64,000 nt of DNA from positions 1,996,679 through 2,060,678 of the forward strand of contig MEHQ01000128.1 of NCBI GenBank assembly GCA_008828725.1. Reading direction: 5' to 3'. Of this stretch, positions 11,380-23,549 are shown piece after piece. Below the pieces are notes generated by a model that made no database searches, was not told the origin of the DNA, and saw only the letters and a list, made by a program, of their open reading frames with translations. A program made the position numbers and the translations under genes. Numbering within the stretch: position 1 is the first letter of the stretch; each line of letters starts with the position of its first letter. Source of the stretch: Saccharina japonica. Taxonomy: Eukaryota; Sar; Phaeophyceae; Laminariales; Laminariaceae.

Positions 11380-11925
11380 CTGTTTCTAAGGGTTGCCAGG
11401 CTCATCTCGGTAGTCGAGACACGTATGCTGTTTGCTGCTGCTTCATGCTGCTGCCTTACACTGTGCTGTGCGTAGTCTACTGCTGATGTGGGTTATGTAC
11501 TTGTGCTGTGTGCCTAACACTGCCGTAAAGGATAAATGTGAAGAACACATATACACAGGGACGAAGGGTCTGGAATTTTCCTTGGGGTATGATAAAATGG
11601 GGAAGTAAGAAGGCGCCAAGAGAAGTCACGGCTGTCTTACTACTTCTCCAAAACATTTTCACTCCGTTTTTCTACACGACTCGTACTCTACTTCTTCGGC
11701 CTCTAACGAAGGCAAGTACGAAGGCAAGTGTCAAATCGAATCGATTTCGAATCGTTTTTTTTTAATGAATCGAATCGATTTGTTTCCGATTTGAAGTGAA
11801 AATACGGCTTCGCGTCCTATCGTGTGAAATCACGTATGTTCCGTATGTTCTCGAAATGTGAATGACATCGGAATAACGCGACATCCCACAGAACGTCCGA
11901 CTGACAAGCAAGGACTATCATAGGA
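11380..11925. other. Intergenic stretch without recognised feature
   Basis: Contains a short AATCGAATCGATTT repeat near 11745-11785. Nothing else recognised. Confidence 0.4.
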
Positions 11926-12360
11926 GTCAACGGGACGGGAATTCCCACAGAAAACGGGACGAGACGGATATTCCCGTCCCGTCCCATCGTGAAATGTCTC
12001 CCGTCCACGACCTCCCGTCCCATCCCATCATGTTTTTCCTACCCATTTCCGTCCCATATGGCCGAATTAGTATCCTCCCGTCCTCCCGTCCCCACCTTGC
12101 TTCCCATCCCATCGTCGGATACTTTATCCCGTCCCATCACTTCCCAACCCGTTGGCAGGATACTTTCTCCCGTCCCATCACTTCCCATCCCGATGGCAGG
12201 ATAATTTATCCCGTCTCACTTGCTTCCCGTCCCACTATGTATCCCCGCACGTACTCCCGTTCCCATGACCATTGTGGGCATGCTGCTCCCCATCTTCCTC
12301 CCATTTGCGCTTCCCACTCAACCTCCAAAATCTCCCATTTGCACTTCCCACTTACGTGTA
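11926..12360. repeat. CCCGTCCCATC minisatellite
   Basis: Degenerate units around TCCCGTCCCATCACTTCCC recur with a period near 41 bases at 12115-12235, with looser copies on both sides. The bias is strongly C on plus and G on minus. Reading frames through it (Pro/Ser/His or Gly/Arg/Asp repeats) are by-products. Confidence 0.8.
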
Positions 12361-13412
12361 GTTTCGTAGTTTCAGTGGAAGTTGTACATATTCATATTTT
12401 TATATGTAAATCCTTGGTAAATCCACAGGTATTAGAGCAGATTTTATTGCTAGCGCTTCGGCATCTGACACCTACTGCATGTACATGTGCTCTTCACATG
12501 TAACCTGTACAGCACGGCCGACGCCTTCTTGTGATTCATATAAAAAATCGTGACAATGATGTATTTAGCATTTGGTACTTTACTTCGTACGATTTTTCGG
12601 TTTACTCTTTCAGAACTGAAAACACTGTCCTGCACTACTCGCAATTCAAAGTAGTTTGTCCCCAAATCCGTGGAACCAGTTCTTAAGGGGTTAAAAACCG
12701 GCGGAGGTGACTCTGATATTGTGACCACACAGCTTGCGTTTCTCTACGAGGAAAAATCGGCACGAACACTGGCTTTGCTGGAGGTCGACTGGAACAGAAA
12801 GAACACACACGTGTTGTTGGCTTCTTTATTTGGAACCGAATGGACAGCGAAAAGCGCCTGGCCTGGCCTGTGTATGCATGCACAATTCGACGCCAGTCGA
12901 GGAGGAAAAACACAATGCTGAAACAGTATCATCGTGATACAAACGACGGCACGTACCGTCGTGGAGATGGATAACAGAACCAAATTTCTGACCCCCGATC
13001 TAAGTCACGAGAAGAGAGGGAGAATGAGAAGAAGGGCGAACATGAAGGTACAAGAGCTCTCGAACCAAAGCACACCCCACATTTCAATCCCACTCAACTC
13101 GGGAATCTGAACACAAACGGATGCTGCGCGAGCCGTGGCTCCCCCAACTTGTAACTTTACAAAACGTTTGCGACCGATGTCTTCGGCGCCCTGAACGACG
13201 AAGAACGCAGCGAAATTCAAAAGAATGTTAATGCGCCACTGGTAAGAGCTTTGACCTCGCGCGCGACCAACGGACGGCAAACTTACTATCCTGCACTGAC
13301 ATATTATACATACGTCGTATTAATATTATTGGTACCAGAGGGCCGACCCACCGACCCGAACCTTTCGTATTGCGACTTGCAGATTCCAGAATAAGTTGGA
13401 TGGAAAAAACAA
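12361..13412. other. Intergenic stretch; one weak coding-like block
   Basis: A frame from about 13154 to 13395 without an ATG reads YKTFATDVFGALNDEERSEI and onward, and looks more protein-like than its surroundings. A GT donor follows the NAPL residues (GTAAGAGC near 13240). I cannot assign a family or an upstream splice site; it may be a decayed exon. Confidence 0.25.
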
Positions 13413-14044
13413 GGGCAGCGGCCAAACAAAGGTATACCTGGTCCGTTTGCGGCCAAAAACAGGTACATACTTAAAATCAAGTCAAAAACGCACTCCACGT
13501 GCCCTGCCATTGGTCCAAAACTCGTTGTACCGGTTTTTGCCTCTTTAAAACCCAGGTATACCTGATTTTGTCTACTCTGCTTGACTTTCACTTTTTTTTG
13601 TCGTTTTTATGCCAATCAGAGGCCCTTCATAGTTCCACCCTATATGCCCCCTATACAAATGCCGACGTACGCGGAGACCCCCTTCTCCCTTCGCCCCTCG
13701 CACTACACGCCACTCGAGCGACACACATATATCTGCCTGCACACCTCCGCCGAAATAATACGAGATAGAAGGCTTCCCTTCGGGATTGTGGTTGACTTGA
13801 AATACCAGGGGTGTCGCAAGCTGAGAAGGGAGAATACATCAGCAGGCGTTCGTTCCTCGTACTATTAATAGCAGCTACTCATATATCATATACGTAGCCA
13901 CCGGGCGAACACGAAGAACATGAAAAACTCTACTTCGCGTTGCAAGGAACGGCAGGTTCGTGGGGTGCGTTTTTAACTTGATTTTAGTATATACCTGTTT
14001 TTGGCCCCGAACGGACCAGGTGTACCTGTTTTTGGCCACTGCCC
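13413..14044. mobile_element. Short TIR element, family 1 (copy 2)
   Basis: This 632-base copy is co-linear with 1153-1778 and has the same long terminal inverted repeats. It is flanked on both sides by AAAAAACAA, a perfect 9-base candidate target duplication, though low in complexity. Most differences from copy 1 are single bases and small indels. Confidence 0.85.
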
Positions 14045-14840
14045 AAAAAACAAATCTCACAACTATTGTCGCCTACGAACTAACGTGGAATCCTTGGAGC
14101 CCTAGGAACAATCCAGGAAACTTTCATTCATATCGAAAACCAGCATATTGTGTTGCCCGCCTGAGTTCCATAAAGCGGACGAGGTGCCTCCTTTCACCCC
14201 TGTTCCTGGCACTCTCAAATCATCGACTGGAACTGCGGCCTACTACAGCAGCAGTACCTGCCCGCACAAATCTTCCGGCGTGATCTGCGAGCTCCTCGAG
14301 TACCAGGAGACAAACCTAGCAGGTGAAAACACCCAACATTGTGAACGTGGAGTACAGATAGAAACGTTGAATGAGTGAGCCCACCTCTACGCTCGTCGGA
14401 ACTCTCACCACGTTGTCGTCGAGAGACAAACATATATATGATCATATAGGGGAGGAGTTGCCCCAACAAGGCGAGGTATCGGGATTGAGGGAAATTCTAT
14501 AATGCCAGCTATCAAGTAATAATGTTTTTGGTCAACATGTTCGAATCCGTGATGTATTCAAGGTGATCCATCGCCTTGGTTCATCCAGCCAGCCAGGAAG
14601 GCACGTCGCATTTTGTTTGGTGGTGCTGCCACCGTGTATGGCAAGACCAATACACGAGCCACAGTAGTAGTGGTATTGTTATAGTAGGCTGGACGAGCAT
14701 GCTGCTCGAACGACGTATCAAGGGCACTCCGCAAAATGCAGTAGTAAGGCTTGCTATAGACGGCACCGCAGGCAGCTGCTCCCAGTGTACGCTGTACAAA
14801 GCACAAGTGCCACGAGGGTTTTAACTCGTAGGCACCCGCT
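14045..14840. other. Spacer with a weak coding-like frame
   Basis: A plus-strand frame at about 14148-14378 (containing SSGVICELLEYQETNLAGEN) has a protein-like composition but no initiator in context and no family I recognise. The rest is unassigned. The inverted duplication begins at about 14841. Confidence 0.25.
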
Positions 14841-16362
14841 CGAAGTAGCGTCTCCACTATTTGGCAGATTTTGACCCAGGCATGTGGTGGAGTCACGTTG
14901 TTTAGTGAATTGTGACCTAGGAAAGTGGTATTATTGTACTTGCATTTTGCGTTTGAAAGGAATCGCCAGCGCAAACTGTTGAAGATCCAGATCGTGCCTG
15001 ATATGTACTCGTTTATGGGTTGGTCGGTAAACATGGTACCAGGACCTCACTAGTGAGTAGAGGCCCGCTCGATAAACACGTTGTCAGTTTGAGATCAAGC
15101 CTGATGTTTCGACGAGCCGATCAACCGCCGACAAATACGTGCTAACGATATATGTCTGCCGCGCTGACACGTCGAAAATTACCCGAACAACAATCTTACC
15201 GTTTTCGTCCGCGCAGTTCGCATCTGGGGCCAATATCACCTATCCAGGGGTGTATCAGACCTTCATGAACAGCTTGGACATTATCAATCTCGATATCGGG
15301 TTCGTGGTATCCACTGGGTGCCTGTGGTCGGGCATCGACTTCCACGACAGGCTCATCGCCTATACCATCTGGCCGCTGGCAGTGCTTGGGTTGCTGGGGA
15401 TGACGTACCAGATAGCTCTGCATAGAAACTCTACGGCCGTCGATGGTGTGCGGGAGAAGATTCGCAACAAGCATTTGTCTGCGGTGCTGTTCCTGTTGTT
15501 CATGGTATATTCGTCAGTGTCGTCGACTGTGTTCCGAATGTTTGCGTGCGATGATCTTGATGATGGGGAACAGTATCTCCGAGCGGACTATCGAATTATG
15601 TGCACGGACGCAAAGCATAGAAGCCTTCAAGTGTATGCTGCGGTAATGATCGTTGTGTATCCAGTGGGAATCCCCTTGCTATTTGCCGTCTTGCTCTACC
15701 GTCACCGCGTGGTGTTGTCAGATATTTTGGCGGACAAGACAGCAGCTCAATCGATGTCTAGCTTGTGGGCACCGTATCGGCCCAGCTGTTTTTACTATGA
15801 GGTTGTCGAGTGTGCAAGGCGGATCATGTTGACGGGTGTAGTCGTCTTTATGTATCCGAATGATACGGCCCAAATTGCTATAACGATCATAAATACGTTT
15901 ATCTTCTTCGTGGTGTCCGAGGCAATATCGCCATATAAATCCGCATCGGACACATGGCTATCGCGGTTTGGACATGTACTAATAATTGTCAGCATGTTTG
16001 ACGTACTGCTGTTAAAGGTCGGCGCATCGCAGGAGTCGAGCGAAAGTCAACGTATATTGGCGGGTGTGCTCGTAGCAGGGCACGTGGTAATGATTGGTGC
16101 GGTAGTTGCAGAGGCCATTAGCCTATGCTATGCATCAGTACAGCTGGGGAACGACGTAGTAGAGGAACCTAATCCTTTTAAAAGCGCTCTCAGAGTGAGT
16201 TCGAGTGCGGTGAAGGCCACGTCTAACGGCCCGGAGAAGCACGAGGGACAACGAAACACTCGAGACACCAGCGTTACTTGGTCGTGGACTTCATTCATGC
16301 GCCAAGTAGATTCGTGGGAAGGGAACACAGGAGAATATCACCGGGTGATTCAAACCCCATAA
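14841..16362 (+). pseudogene. 5'-truncated paralogue of the beta-helix/membrane protein gene (last two exons)
   Basis: Exon 15217-16362 encodes a 381-residue membrane domain that differs from exon 5 of the full gene at about 21 residues. It keeps every hydrophobic segment, YPVGIPLL, the acidic loop and the stop position. A short upstream exon piece (about 14841-14879, ending IWQILTQ) and a 337-base GC-AG intron (14880-15216) match the full gene. Further upstream no beta-helix, cysteine-rich linker or signal peptide can be found; similarity fades inside exon 4. By eye about 16 of the first 255 coding bases differ, roughly half of them silent. The copy lies in the inverted duplication and most likely arose from it. 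An internal Met could give a shorter membrane protein, so I cannot exclude expression, but no promoter or start is evident. Confidence 0.8.
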
Positions 16363-17359
16363 GCCGATAGTGGAAGCCTGCATCGTCGATATGGTAATAT
16401 AAAGGAGGAGGGTGGGGGATCAGCACCGTGATACTAAAGCCTAGGTGTGGCCACCATCGTCGTCATGTTTGCCTCCCCATGGACGTGAGTAGCTGTCGTG
16501 GAACAACCGGGTTTTCCTCGCCTCTGTGCACCACTTCTAAAATGCTCCTTTTCGTCCAAAGGCGGCGTTCGTTGTTCCGATTTTCTATTCGGACACCCTT
16601 TCCATTTTGATTAACAGGTATTTCGTTCGCTCGCGTACTAATGACTCTGTTTGGATCGGTTGTTGTGTTGCCTTTACCCCTGTTGCTGGTGAACCTTGGT
16701 ATTACTCTGTAAGTGCATTATCTCCCCTTGGTTTCCTCTTGATGTGTTCAGTATACGTTCTTTGTGTGAGGTTGTATTTGTGGTTATGAAATGGTCGATG
16801 CTGGGGTCAACGGAGATATGGGGTTTTCCAGGGTGTCACAAGTGTGTTTTTTGTCTGAGTGAAGTGTCCCCTCGTTGACGGTTCCATGAGTAGCTGGTCC
16901 ATCCTAGGGCATTCTATGATGTTAAATATAGGACGCATGCGTAAGGGGTTCGTGACGATATAGGTTCGACGCATATCTGTCTAGAGTTGATGCATCTTAT
17001 GCAAGATAGGCGTCCGCGACGACAATGAATGATACGATTAATATAGGTGTCTGGTACGGCAGTAGTCTGTAGAGTACGATACAAAGACCTTACCGAAAAA
17101 CATATTCGCCACTTTGGCGACAAGATGGAAGGTCACGTAGTCAAACGAAATACGCCACGTGAGCAAAACGCAGAATATAGCATTGTCCGGGCTGGCGTTG
17201 CGGTATCTCGTCCTGTGAGAGTGTCGGGGCCCTGAGCTAAACATTGTGGAACAATTTTCAATAGTGTAAACGTGTTGGTTTATGCATGGTGCGTGCAGAA
17301 TATGCGTTCCGGCTTGCTGTCGGTTAATCATTTTTGTGATTCATATTTCCATTTTATAA
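16363..17359. other. 3' flank of the truncated paralogue, shared with the full gene
   Basis: The sequence after the stop matches the region after the full gene's stop (34361-35370, reverse). Both include a candidate second conserved block near 17.05-17.25 kb (34.45-34.65 kb). Reading frames there are similar in both copies, but I see no family match. Confidence 0.5.
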
Positions 17360-17732
17360 TGAGCATCGATTAGATGCTCTTCTATAAGGGGTCATGTGTG
17401 TGGGGGGTTGGACACGCGGGGGTACACGATCGACACAAACGGACAAAAAACAGTTCTGAAAACTGCTACAGCGTGCCTTTATTTACCGGATTGCTTAATA
17501 TTGAGGTTTGTCCCTCGTCCCGCGTCCCGCGTCCCGCGACCCTCGTCCGTTCGCTTTTAGCGCTTTTTTCTTTTTTCTTTTTTTCGCGTGCGACGCGTAC
17601 ACTTAACCGATTAAGACGCGCTCGGGACTGATAGACGCCCGCTATTTATGCGCACCGCCCCGTACTGCTCGTGTCGAAAGCGGTGCCCAGATCGCAGAAG
17701 TAGGCGATAGTGATTGCCCTAGCTAAATCTTA

Positions 17733-17752
17733 CCAGTGGCAATTGTCACTGG
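17733..17752. promoter_or_regulatory. Conserved palindrome CCAGTGgCAATTGtCACTGG in the composite repeat
   Basis: Twenty bases, palindromic except at one symmetric pair. Its core recurs at 19185-19200, and as the perfect 16-base palindrome AGTGACAATTGTCACT at 55079-55094 and 60307-60322. The symmetry is kept while neighbours diverge, which suggests a dimer-binding or processing site. Function unknown. Confidence 0.45.
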
Positions 17753-17879
17753 AATATTTTATTTAACTCTCCGCGCTCTATTAAAAGCTGCTCGATAAGA
17801 ACGTCCCTAAGCACCAGAGAGTCACACACAGATTTGTATACCTGCAACTCAAAAAGCAACCAGCACACACACCACTATC

Positions 17880-18180
17880 ACCAGCAAACACCACAACGAC
17901 GACCATCACCACCATCGCCGCCACCCCTGCCCCACCAGCCGCAGGAGCACCAGAAGTTGTTGTTGCTCGTAGTGGCTGGTGGTCGTTGGTGGTGGCTTCG
18001 TCCTGTGGTTTGGTGGTGGTGATCGTGTGCTTGCTCGATGGTGGCGACATGTTCGAAAGTGGCTCAAGAAGAGATAGCTTTGCAGAAAACCGAGCTCACC
18101 TCACCACACCCACTGCCACCACCACCACCCCGACCACCATCACCCCCACCATCATCCACCAAGAGCAGCAGAAGCTTATT
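17880..18180. repeat. CCA/GGT trinucleotide-rich tracts
   Basis: CCA- and GGT-rich tracts with interruptions. Similar tracts lie at 19255-19480, 19540-19690, 55190-55260, 60418-60490 and 61595-61670, always at the same place in the composite repeat. Confidence 0.7.
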
Positions 18181-19869
18181 CCTCGTGGCGGCTGGTGTGT
18201 GGTAGTGTAGTGTTCTCTGAGTGTTATGTTGGCTTCTCTCGTGTTACTCGTTGCTCGCGAGCGAGATACCAGTATCATATTATGCTGCTGCTGCTGCCGC
18301 TGAACAAAAAGACAACAAATCAAAACTAATTATGAAATGATGCAGAATAAAAAACTTCGTCGTTATTATTATTAGTTACGTCTCGTCGTATACGTATATT
18401 TTGTGTAAATACGTACGTATATCTGTATTTTTTTTCACGTATAATATACGTACCTGTTAGCTATTTGTGGTGTTTTTTACATGGTTTTGGCGCTGACGCA
18501 CATCGCTTAACAAGAAATGTTGCTGGGTGGTGTTGATGATGGTGGGACAACCAGCCCAGGGATCAAGCGACCCACGCAGTTACTCTCTCACCCGCGACCC
18601 ACAACGTATACCCACCAACTTATACTCGCCCATGAACAAGAAAAGGTTTCTGTGCTGACACACATCGCTTAACAAACAAAAAGATCCAATCAATGACAAT
18701 TAATTGCAGGAACACAGCAAAAAGAGAAAAACCGCCAACGCAGTAGCTTAATGCAGTTAGGAGGTTGGCCACTTGAAGGCGTCTGTCACGCTCCTCATTC
18801 CCACCGTTCTTGTAATGAGGAGGTAACGATGCGAGGAGGCCGAAGGCCGACGAGCATCGATTATACGCTCTTCTATAAGGGGTCATGTGTTTGGGGGGGG
18901 TGGACACGCGGGGGTACACTATCGACACAAACGGACAAACAACAGTTCTGAAAACTGCCACAGCGTGCCTTTATTTAACCAAATCCTTAATATTGAGGTT
19001 TGTCCGTCCCTCGTCCGTTCACTTTGCTTTTTTTGGCGTGCGACGCGTACACTTAACCGATTCAGACGCGCTCGGGACTGATATACGCCCGCTATTTATG
19101 CGCACCGTCCCGTACTGCTCGTGTCGAAAGCGGTGCCGAGATCGCAGAGGTTGGCGAGAGTGACTGCCCTATCTAACTCTTACCAGTGGCAATTGTCACT
19201 TCGATTTTTCGGCAGCACTGTACAGTAGAGCAAACCAGCAGTAGTAGCAGCGATGAGCATCACCACCAGCAAACGCACCAAACAACCATCACCACAACAA
19301 CCATCACCACTACCACCACCACAACAACCATCACCACTACCACCACCACACCACCAGCTATATAGAAACTTCCCAGGCTTGATGGTGATGGTGGCTGCAG
19401 CAGGTGGTGATGGTGATGATCGATCGTGTTGATGGTGGCTGCAGCAGGTAAGTGGTGATGGTGATGGTCGATCGTGATTATGTCGAGCTTGTCGATGATC
19501 GGACGAGAAGAGGAAGAGCATCATCACACACACAGATTAGCAACCAACACCACCGCCACCAACGACCACCACTAACACCACCTCCCGCACCGCCACTATC
19601 ACCACTAGTAGCTATATGGAAGATGCACAGTCTTGCTATAGCCCTGTGTTGGTGGTGTTAGTGTGGTGGCAGCAGGTGGTGTGGAGATGGTGATGTGATT
19701 GTGTGGCTTGCCTTGTGCACTCCTCTCTCGAGAAGAACGAGCACCAGTATATTATACCAGTACGAGTTTTCAATTTTTGCACTGTTGCTGCTGTATACCA
19801 AAGGTACTTTTTTTTTGCATTTTGCATTTTGTTATTCCTTTTTTTCACGTATAAATACCATGAGAGTTA

Positions 19870-22285
19870 CGTCGACTGGGGTCGGTCGTTAGTTACGAGT
19901 GGACCGTATTACACCTCTTTTCTTCGTGACGAACGGCCCAATACTGGATAGACAGCTCTTCGAGCTACTGCTTGCTTTCTACCCTTTGCTGGCAGCAGCA
20001 CGACTGCTGTACGAGTAGTCTGTCCGTACTTTAGATTGTCAGCAACAACGCAAGGCAGAGCATGGCCGGCATGTGTACAGTTCAGCAGCAGTTTCGTCGC
20101 CTACTGCGTTGCTGAAGACATCGTCATGCAGGTCATCGGATATACATCAGCAGCACACGATCAACTGCGACGATAGCGCATGCCTAAGTGATGTGGCTGC
20201 GGGTGCGGGAGCTACATGCAGCAGCAGCAACGGGCGCGAGTAGTGGACGCTTTGGTGCGCAATCACCATAACCAAGTGCCGGCATGTATATACAGAACCA
20301 GGGAGATATACCAGAATGCAGACGATCAGGTAGAAGAGTTCATGGTGTACTGCCGTACAACCGGCATTTTGTGGGCGTAGAGAAGAGAGTGACGATCATA
20401 CAGACTATCAGGCAGAGCTCATGTACTGCTGTATGATACTGCAGCACAGCAAGCAGTACTCATTCGGCTTCTGCGACGGTAGCTCAGGCGGAAGGAGTAT
20501 GGCTGCTCGGACGGCACTGCTGTATTCCTTGATCATCGCATGCGTTTATATTGCTTTGCTGCTGCGTACGTACTGTAGCAGTGTACTTGCCCGGCGAATA
20601 GCTTTTTTTATGAACTGCTGAACATCTGCACGAGAGGCACGTTTCTTATTTATTTTTTACAGGAAATCCACGGGAATTTACATACTATTAATAAGAATTG
20701 CTCCTTAAAAAGTAAACCAGTCGTACCCGTATATACGAAGTACGTTCCAGGCTAATCTGTGATGTAAGGGGGGGAGCTGGTCGAACACAGCTAGTTGTAA
20801 GAATTGAAGGAAACTACAGTGAAATCAAGTAATTATTTGTTTTTGCTACTTTTCAAAATCCGTGTCCGATTTTGTGGTGACCCGCCGCATTTTTCAGCCG
20901 TCCGTCAGAAAGGCACTGCGTCCCGTACGATTATACTGCAGGTCGTGCATCGTGCATGCTGCGGGCGATATATAAGACAACATCTGGTAGCTGTACTGGC
21001 GGCATAGCGAACACACGCGAGACAAGCCCTGTCCCCCCTCTCGATGTTCTGATGCACAGCACCGCGTGGTTGCCCTTTGTTTCTGTGAATCTAAACCACG
21101 GGCAACATACCAGGTTTACAGCAGCAGCAGTATGTTCCGAGATGCCGTCGTCGGCTGCGTAGTGAAGAAAGAATCAGACCGCATCACCTACAACAAAAAC
21201 AACGTGCATAGTAGTAGGAGTGGCTGCGGTGGTAACCACATCTCCCCCGATAAAAAGACAAAAGCTTGACCCACGTCAAGAAGTCAGTCGCTGTGCTGAG
21301 TGTTCTCTCCTCCCGCGTGCATGTGACATCCACCCTCCGAGAGAGCCTATCTGACGAGCAAAGCTCATGTCTGATGATGGCACCGCTACTTTATACGCAC
21401 CTGGTATTTTATCACACTGTACCTATCTGCGTACCGTGTCTGTGCGTATCTGCGTACAGCGTATCCGATAAATTATTTTACGTTTTTGGCAGATTTTCCA
21501 GGTGCGTACGTATGTTTGTTCATTGTGCGTGCGGATCACTTTGATTGCACGTATTCTTTTTTTCGGATCACCCGGTCCGGGCCGTCCATCCAAAAAGCAA
21601 ATGATTCCATTTCCCAACTATAATTTCCACACCCTCCTGTAATCGGGTCTAATGAAAAACGCCGGTGCATATTGTCGACTCGTCCATGGACCAGCATAGA
21701 TCACAGTATAGGCTGCTGCTCGCTGTCTATTGTTTGTTACTGCTCTGCTTCTGCTGAGGTACTACGTGCAGGGGGGGCAGAGTCATCAAACGGTAGGGGC
21801 GCAACATAATTACATGACTTCGGAAACATTCGCTCGCGCAACCCGACCAAATCTTCCAATGCGGTAGTCCGAAAACAAAAAATACCAGTAAAATATCAAT
21901 AGTATCCGGTGGTTACTCGCGTGAGGAGCACAACCGGTTAGAAAAAATTGAGCCTAAAAGTGGTACCCCTACCGTGGGATTGCTCGGCACAGTCTTACTA
22001 CTGTATAATACTATACGTATCTTCTGTCAACCGCATTTGGACGGTTTGCTGTAGGGTAGCATTTAATTTACTGCAAAGTTGCAACTTATTTTATTATTAT
22101 TATGCTTGCCATCCGACAATGTGTACTGTTGTTCCAAAAACGAATCAGGGAACAGAAAGTGAAGAAGCCCCCAGATCAAAAGCGTAGCAGTATCATGCGA
22201 CAAAACAAAACCGATGTGACGCAAATGGAAGGCTACCACATCCAACGTCCTTCTAACGTATCCACCACAAAGCCACCAATCAATC
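19870..22285. other. Insert interior without recognised gene
   Basis: CAG/GTAC-rich sequence with many GCAGCAG words between 19960 and 20600. No family recognised. It lies inside the 8.9-kb insertion. Confidence 0.4.
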
Positions 22286-22683
22286 CCCCCCCCCCCATGC
22301 ACTCCTAAGCTGATAAAGCTGTATGGGAGAAAGTAACCAAAGGGCGAGCTGGAATAAGGTGGGATAGCGTAGTCGAGAAAGTATGGAAGGATATAGGAAA
22401 CCAAAAAGAGATGCTGGCCGTAGACACATTTAGCGGGTACAAGACAGAAGTAAAAGAAAGGATAGAAAGAAGGGAAAGGCTAGCGCTAAGGCAGAAGGTG
22501 GAAGGGGAAGAACACTTAGAGATATACGTGGAGTTGAGCGAAGGAATAGGAATGAAAAGGTATCTGCACGGCCCAATGGACTTCGCGAAAAAGCTGAAAC
22601 TGCGATTTCGTGTAGGGGACGTGGACCTGCCAGAAAGGAGGTATACCAGTAGCCGGGAGGAGGAGGAAGTAGATGCACAGATA

Positions 22684-23452
22684 GGGCCCGTCTTAACGAG
22701 CAAAGAAAAATTGGAAATAAAAAATGAAAATAAAAACGAAAAGCAGAACTAAAGAATAATCGAGCCTCATTGGTCAAACAGCAAAAAACAGCAGTAGAGA
22801 TCCCGAAAACTCAGTTTTGTTTTTGTTTTTATTTATTGCCAGAGGGTTTAATTTTAATGAAAAGGGGTGCAATATTATCTGATTATGGGATATCATCGCC
22901 AAGAGGAACATAGGATGACCTGTTCGCAAGCGCACGGTGGGTGGAGTAGTGCGTGCGGCTGCTGCAGGGCTTGTGCGCCATCAAAGCCAGCATATATCGG
23001 TAGGGTATAACGAAGCTGTGCCTATGCAAGAAACCAGAGGGTCAGGAGGTGGCTGTGGCGATATATTTTGTGATGGAGGTGCCAGAGAGCGGCCCGATGT
23101 CTGCCGACAAATGGCGAGGACCCAAGCACAACTTCCAGGGCCTTCCTGAGGGAGCGGGTTGGACCACGAGCACCGCCTGCTCTCAGGGGTGCCTCGCGCG
23201 TGCGAGTTGGGTTTGTCCAGCTGCGTCGTTGGGCGCATTCGCCGCGAGTCCATATGCGGTGGCGGTTGAACTATTCCGTGATTCAAAAAAGAAGTTGCAC
23301 CGCGAGTTTTTGCGAGCATTTTCGTTTTTTTGTTTCAGATAAAGTTGGCTGTCGTTTGGACTCAACTGCGTTTTTTTAACAAAAAACAAAGGCTGTTCGT
23401 CATTTTCATTTTTTATTTTCATTTTTTATTTGCTCGTTAAGACCCACCCTTA
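22684..23452. mobile_element. TIR element inserted into the LINE remnant
   Basis: The ends are inverted repeats: GTCTTAACGAGCAAA near 22689 and its complement TTTGCTCGTTAAGAC near 23440, each preceded outward by a G-rich GGGCCC/GGGTGG start. The tetranucleotide AGAT flanks both sides, and removing the segment brings the two LINE parts together. About 770 bases with no transposase frame, hence non-autonomous. Superfamily not assigned. Confidence 0.65.
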
Positions 23453-23549
23453 GATGTGCCCATGTGGCAAAGCCATAGAGAGTAGAATTCACATACGAGA
23501 TGGGAGAATGTGAAAGGTACAAGGAGGAAAGGGATGTGCTAGAGGAGGA

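Larger units (their letters stand above)
14841..17359 (+). repeat. Inverted duplication block A, left copy
   Basis: This block matches the reverse complement of about 34361-36880. It covers the truncated gene copy, its 3' flank and about 1 kb beyond. The far end is recognisable by the shared stretch reading TIENxSTMFSSG in translation near 17.25 kb and 34.46 kb. Similarity is about 90% or better by eye, with short indels. The right copy carries the full gene, so this side is probably derived. Confidence 0.85.
17360..18816 (+). repeat. Composite dispersed repeat, unit 1
   Basis: The left part has GCTCTTCTATAAGGGGTCAT, GTTCTGAAAACTG, the palindromic block at 17733 and CCA/GGT tracts. The right part has GACGCACATCGCTTAACAAG, AAAAGGTTTCTGTGCTGACA and GAAGGCGTCTGTCACGCTCC, ending CCGTTCTTG. 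The same order recurs at 18850-26289 (interrupted) and 54735-56086 with its duplicate. No protein is encoded; it behaves as a non-autonomous element. A GCTCGATAAGAACG word at 17784 is an end of TIR family 3. Confidence 0.7.

Noticed and set aside
14537-14552. GTTCGAATCC resembling a tRNA B box
   Set aside because: No A box or cloverleaf upstream; chance match.
17360-18816. Composite repeat as an LTR pair
   Set aside because: Units do not bracket a coding interior, have no primer-binding site I can see, and their ends are not TG...CA.
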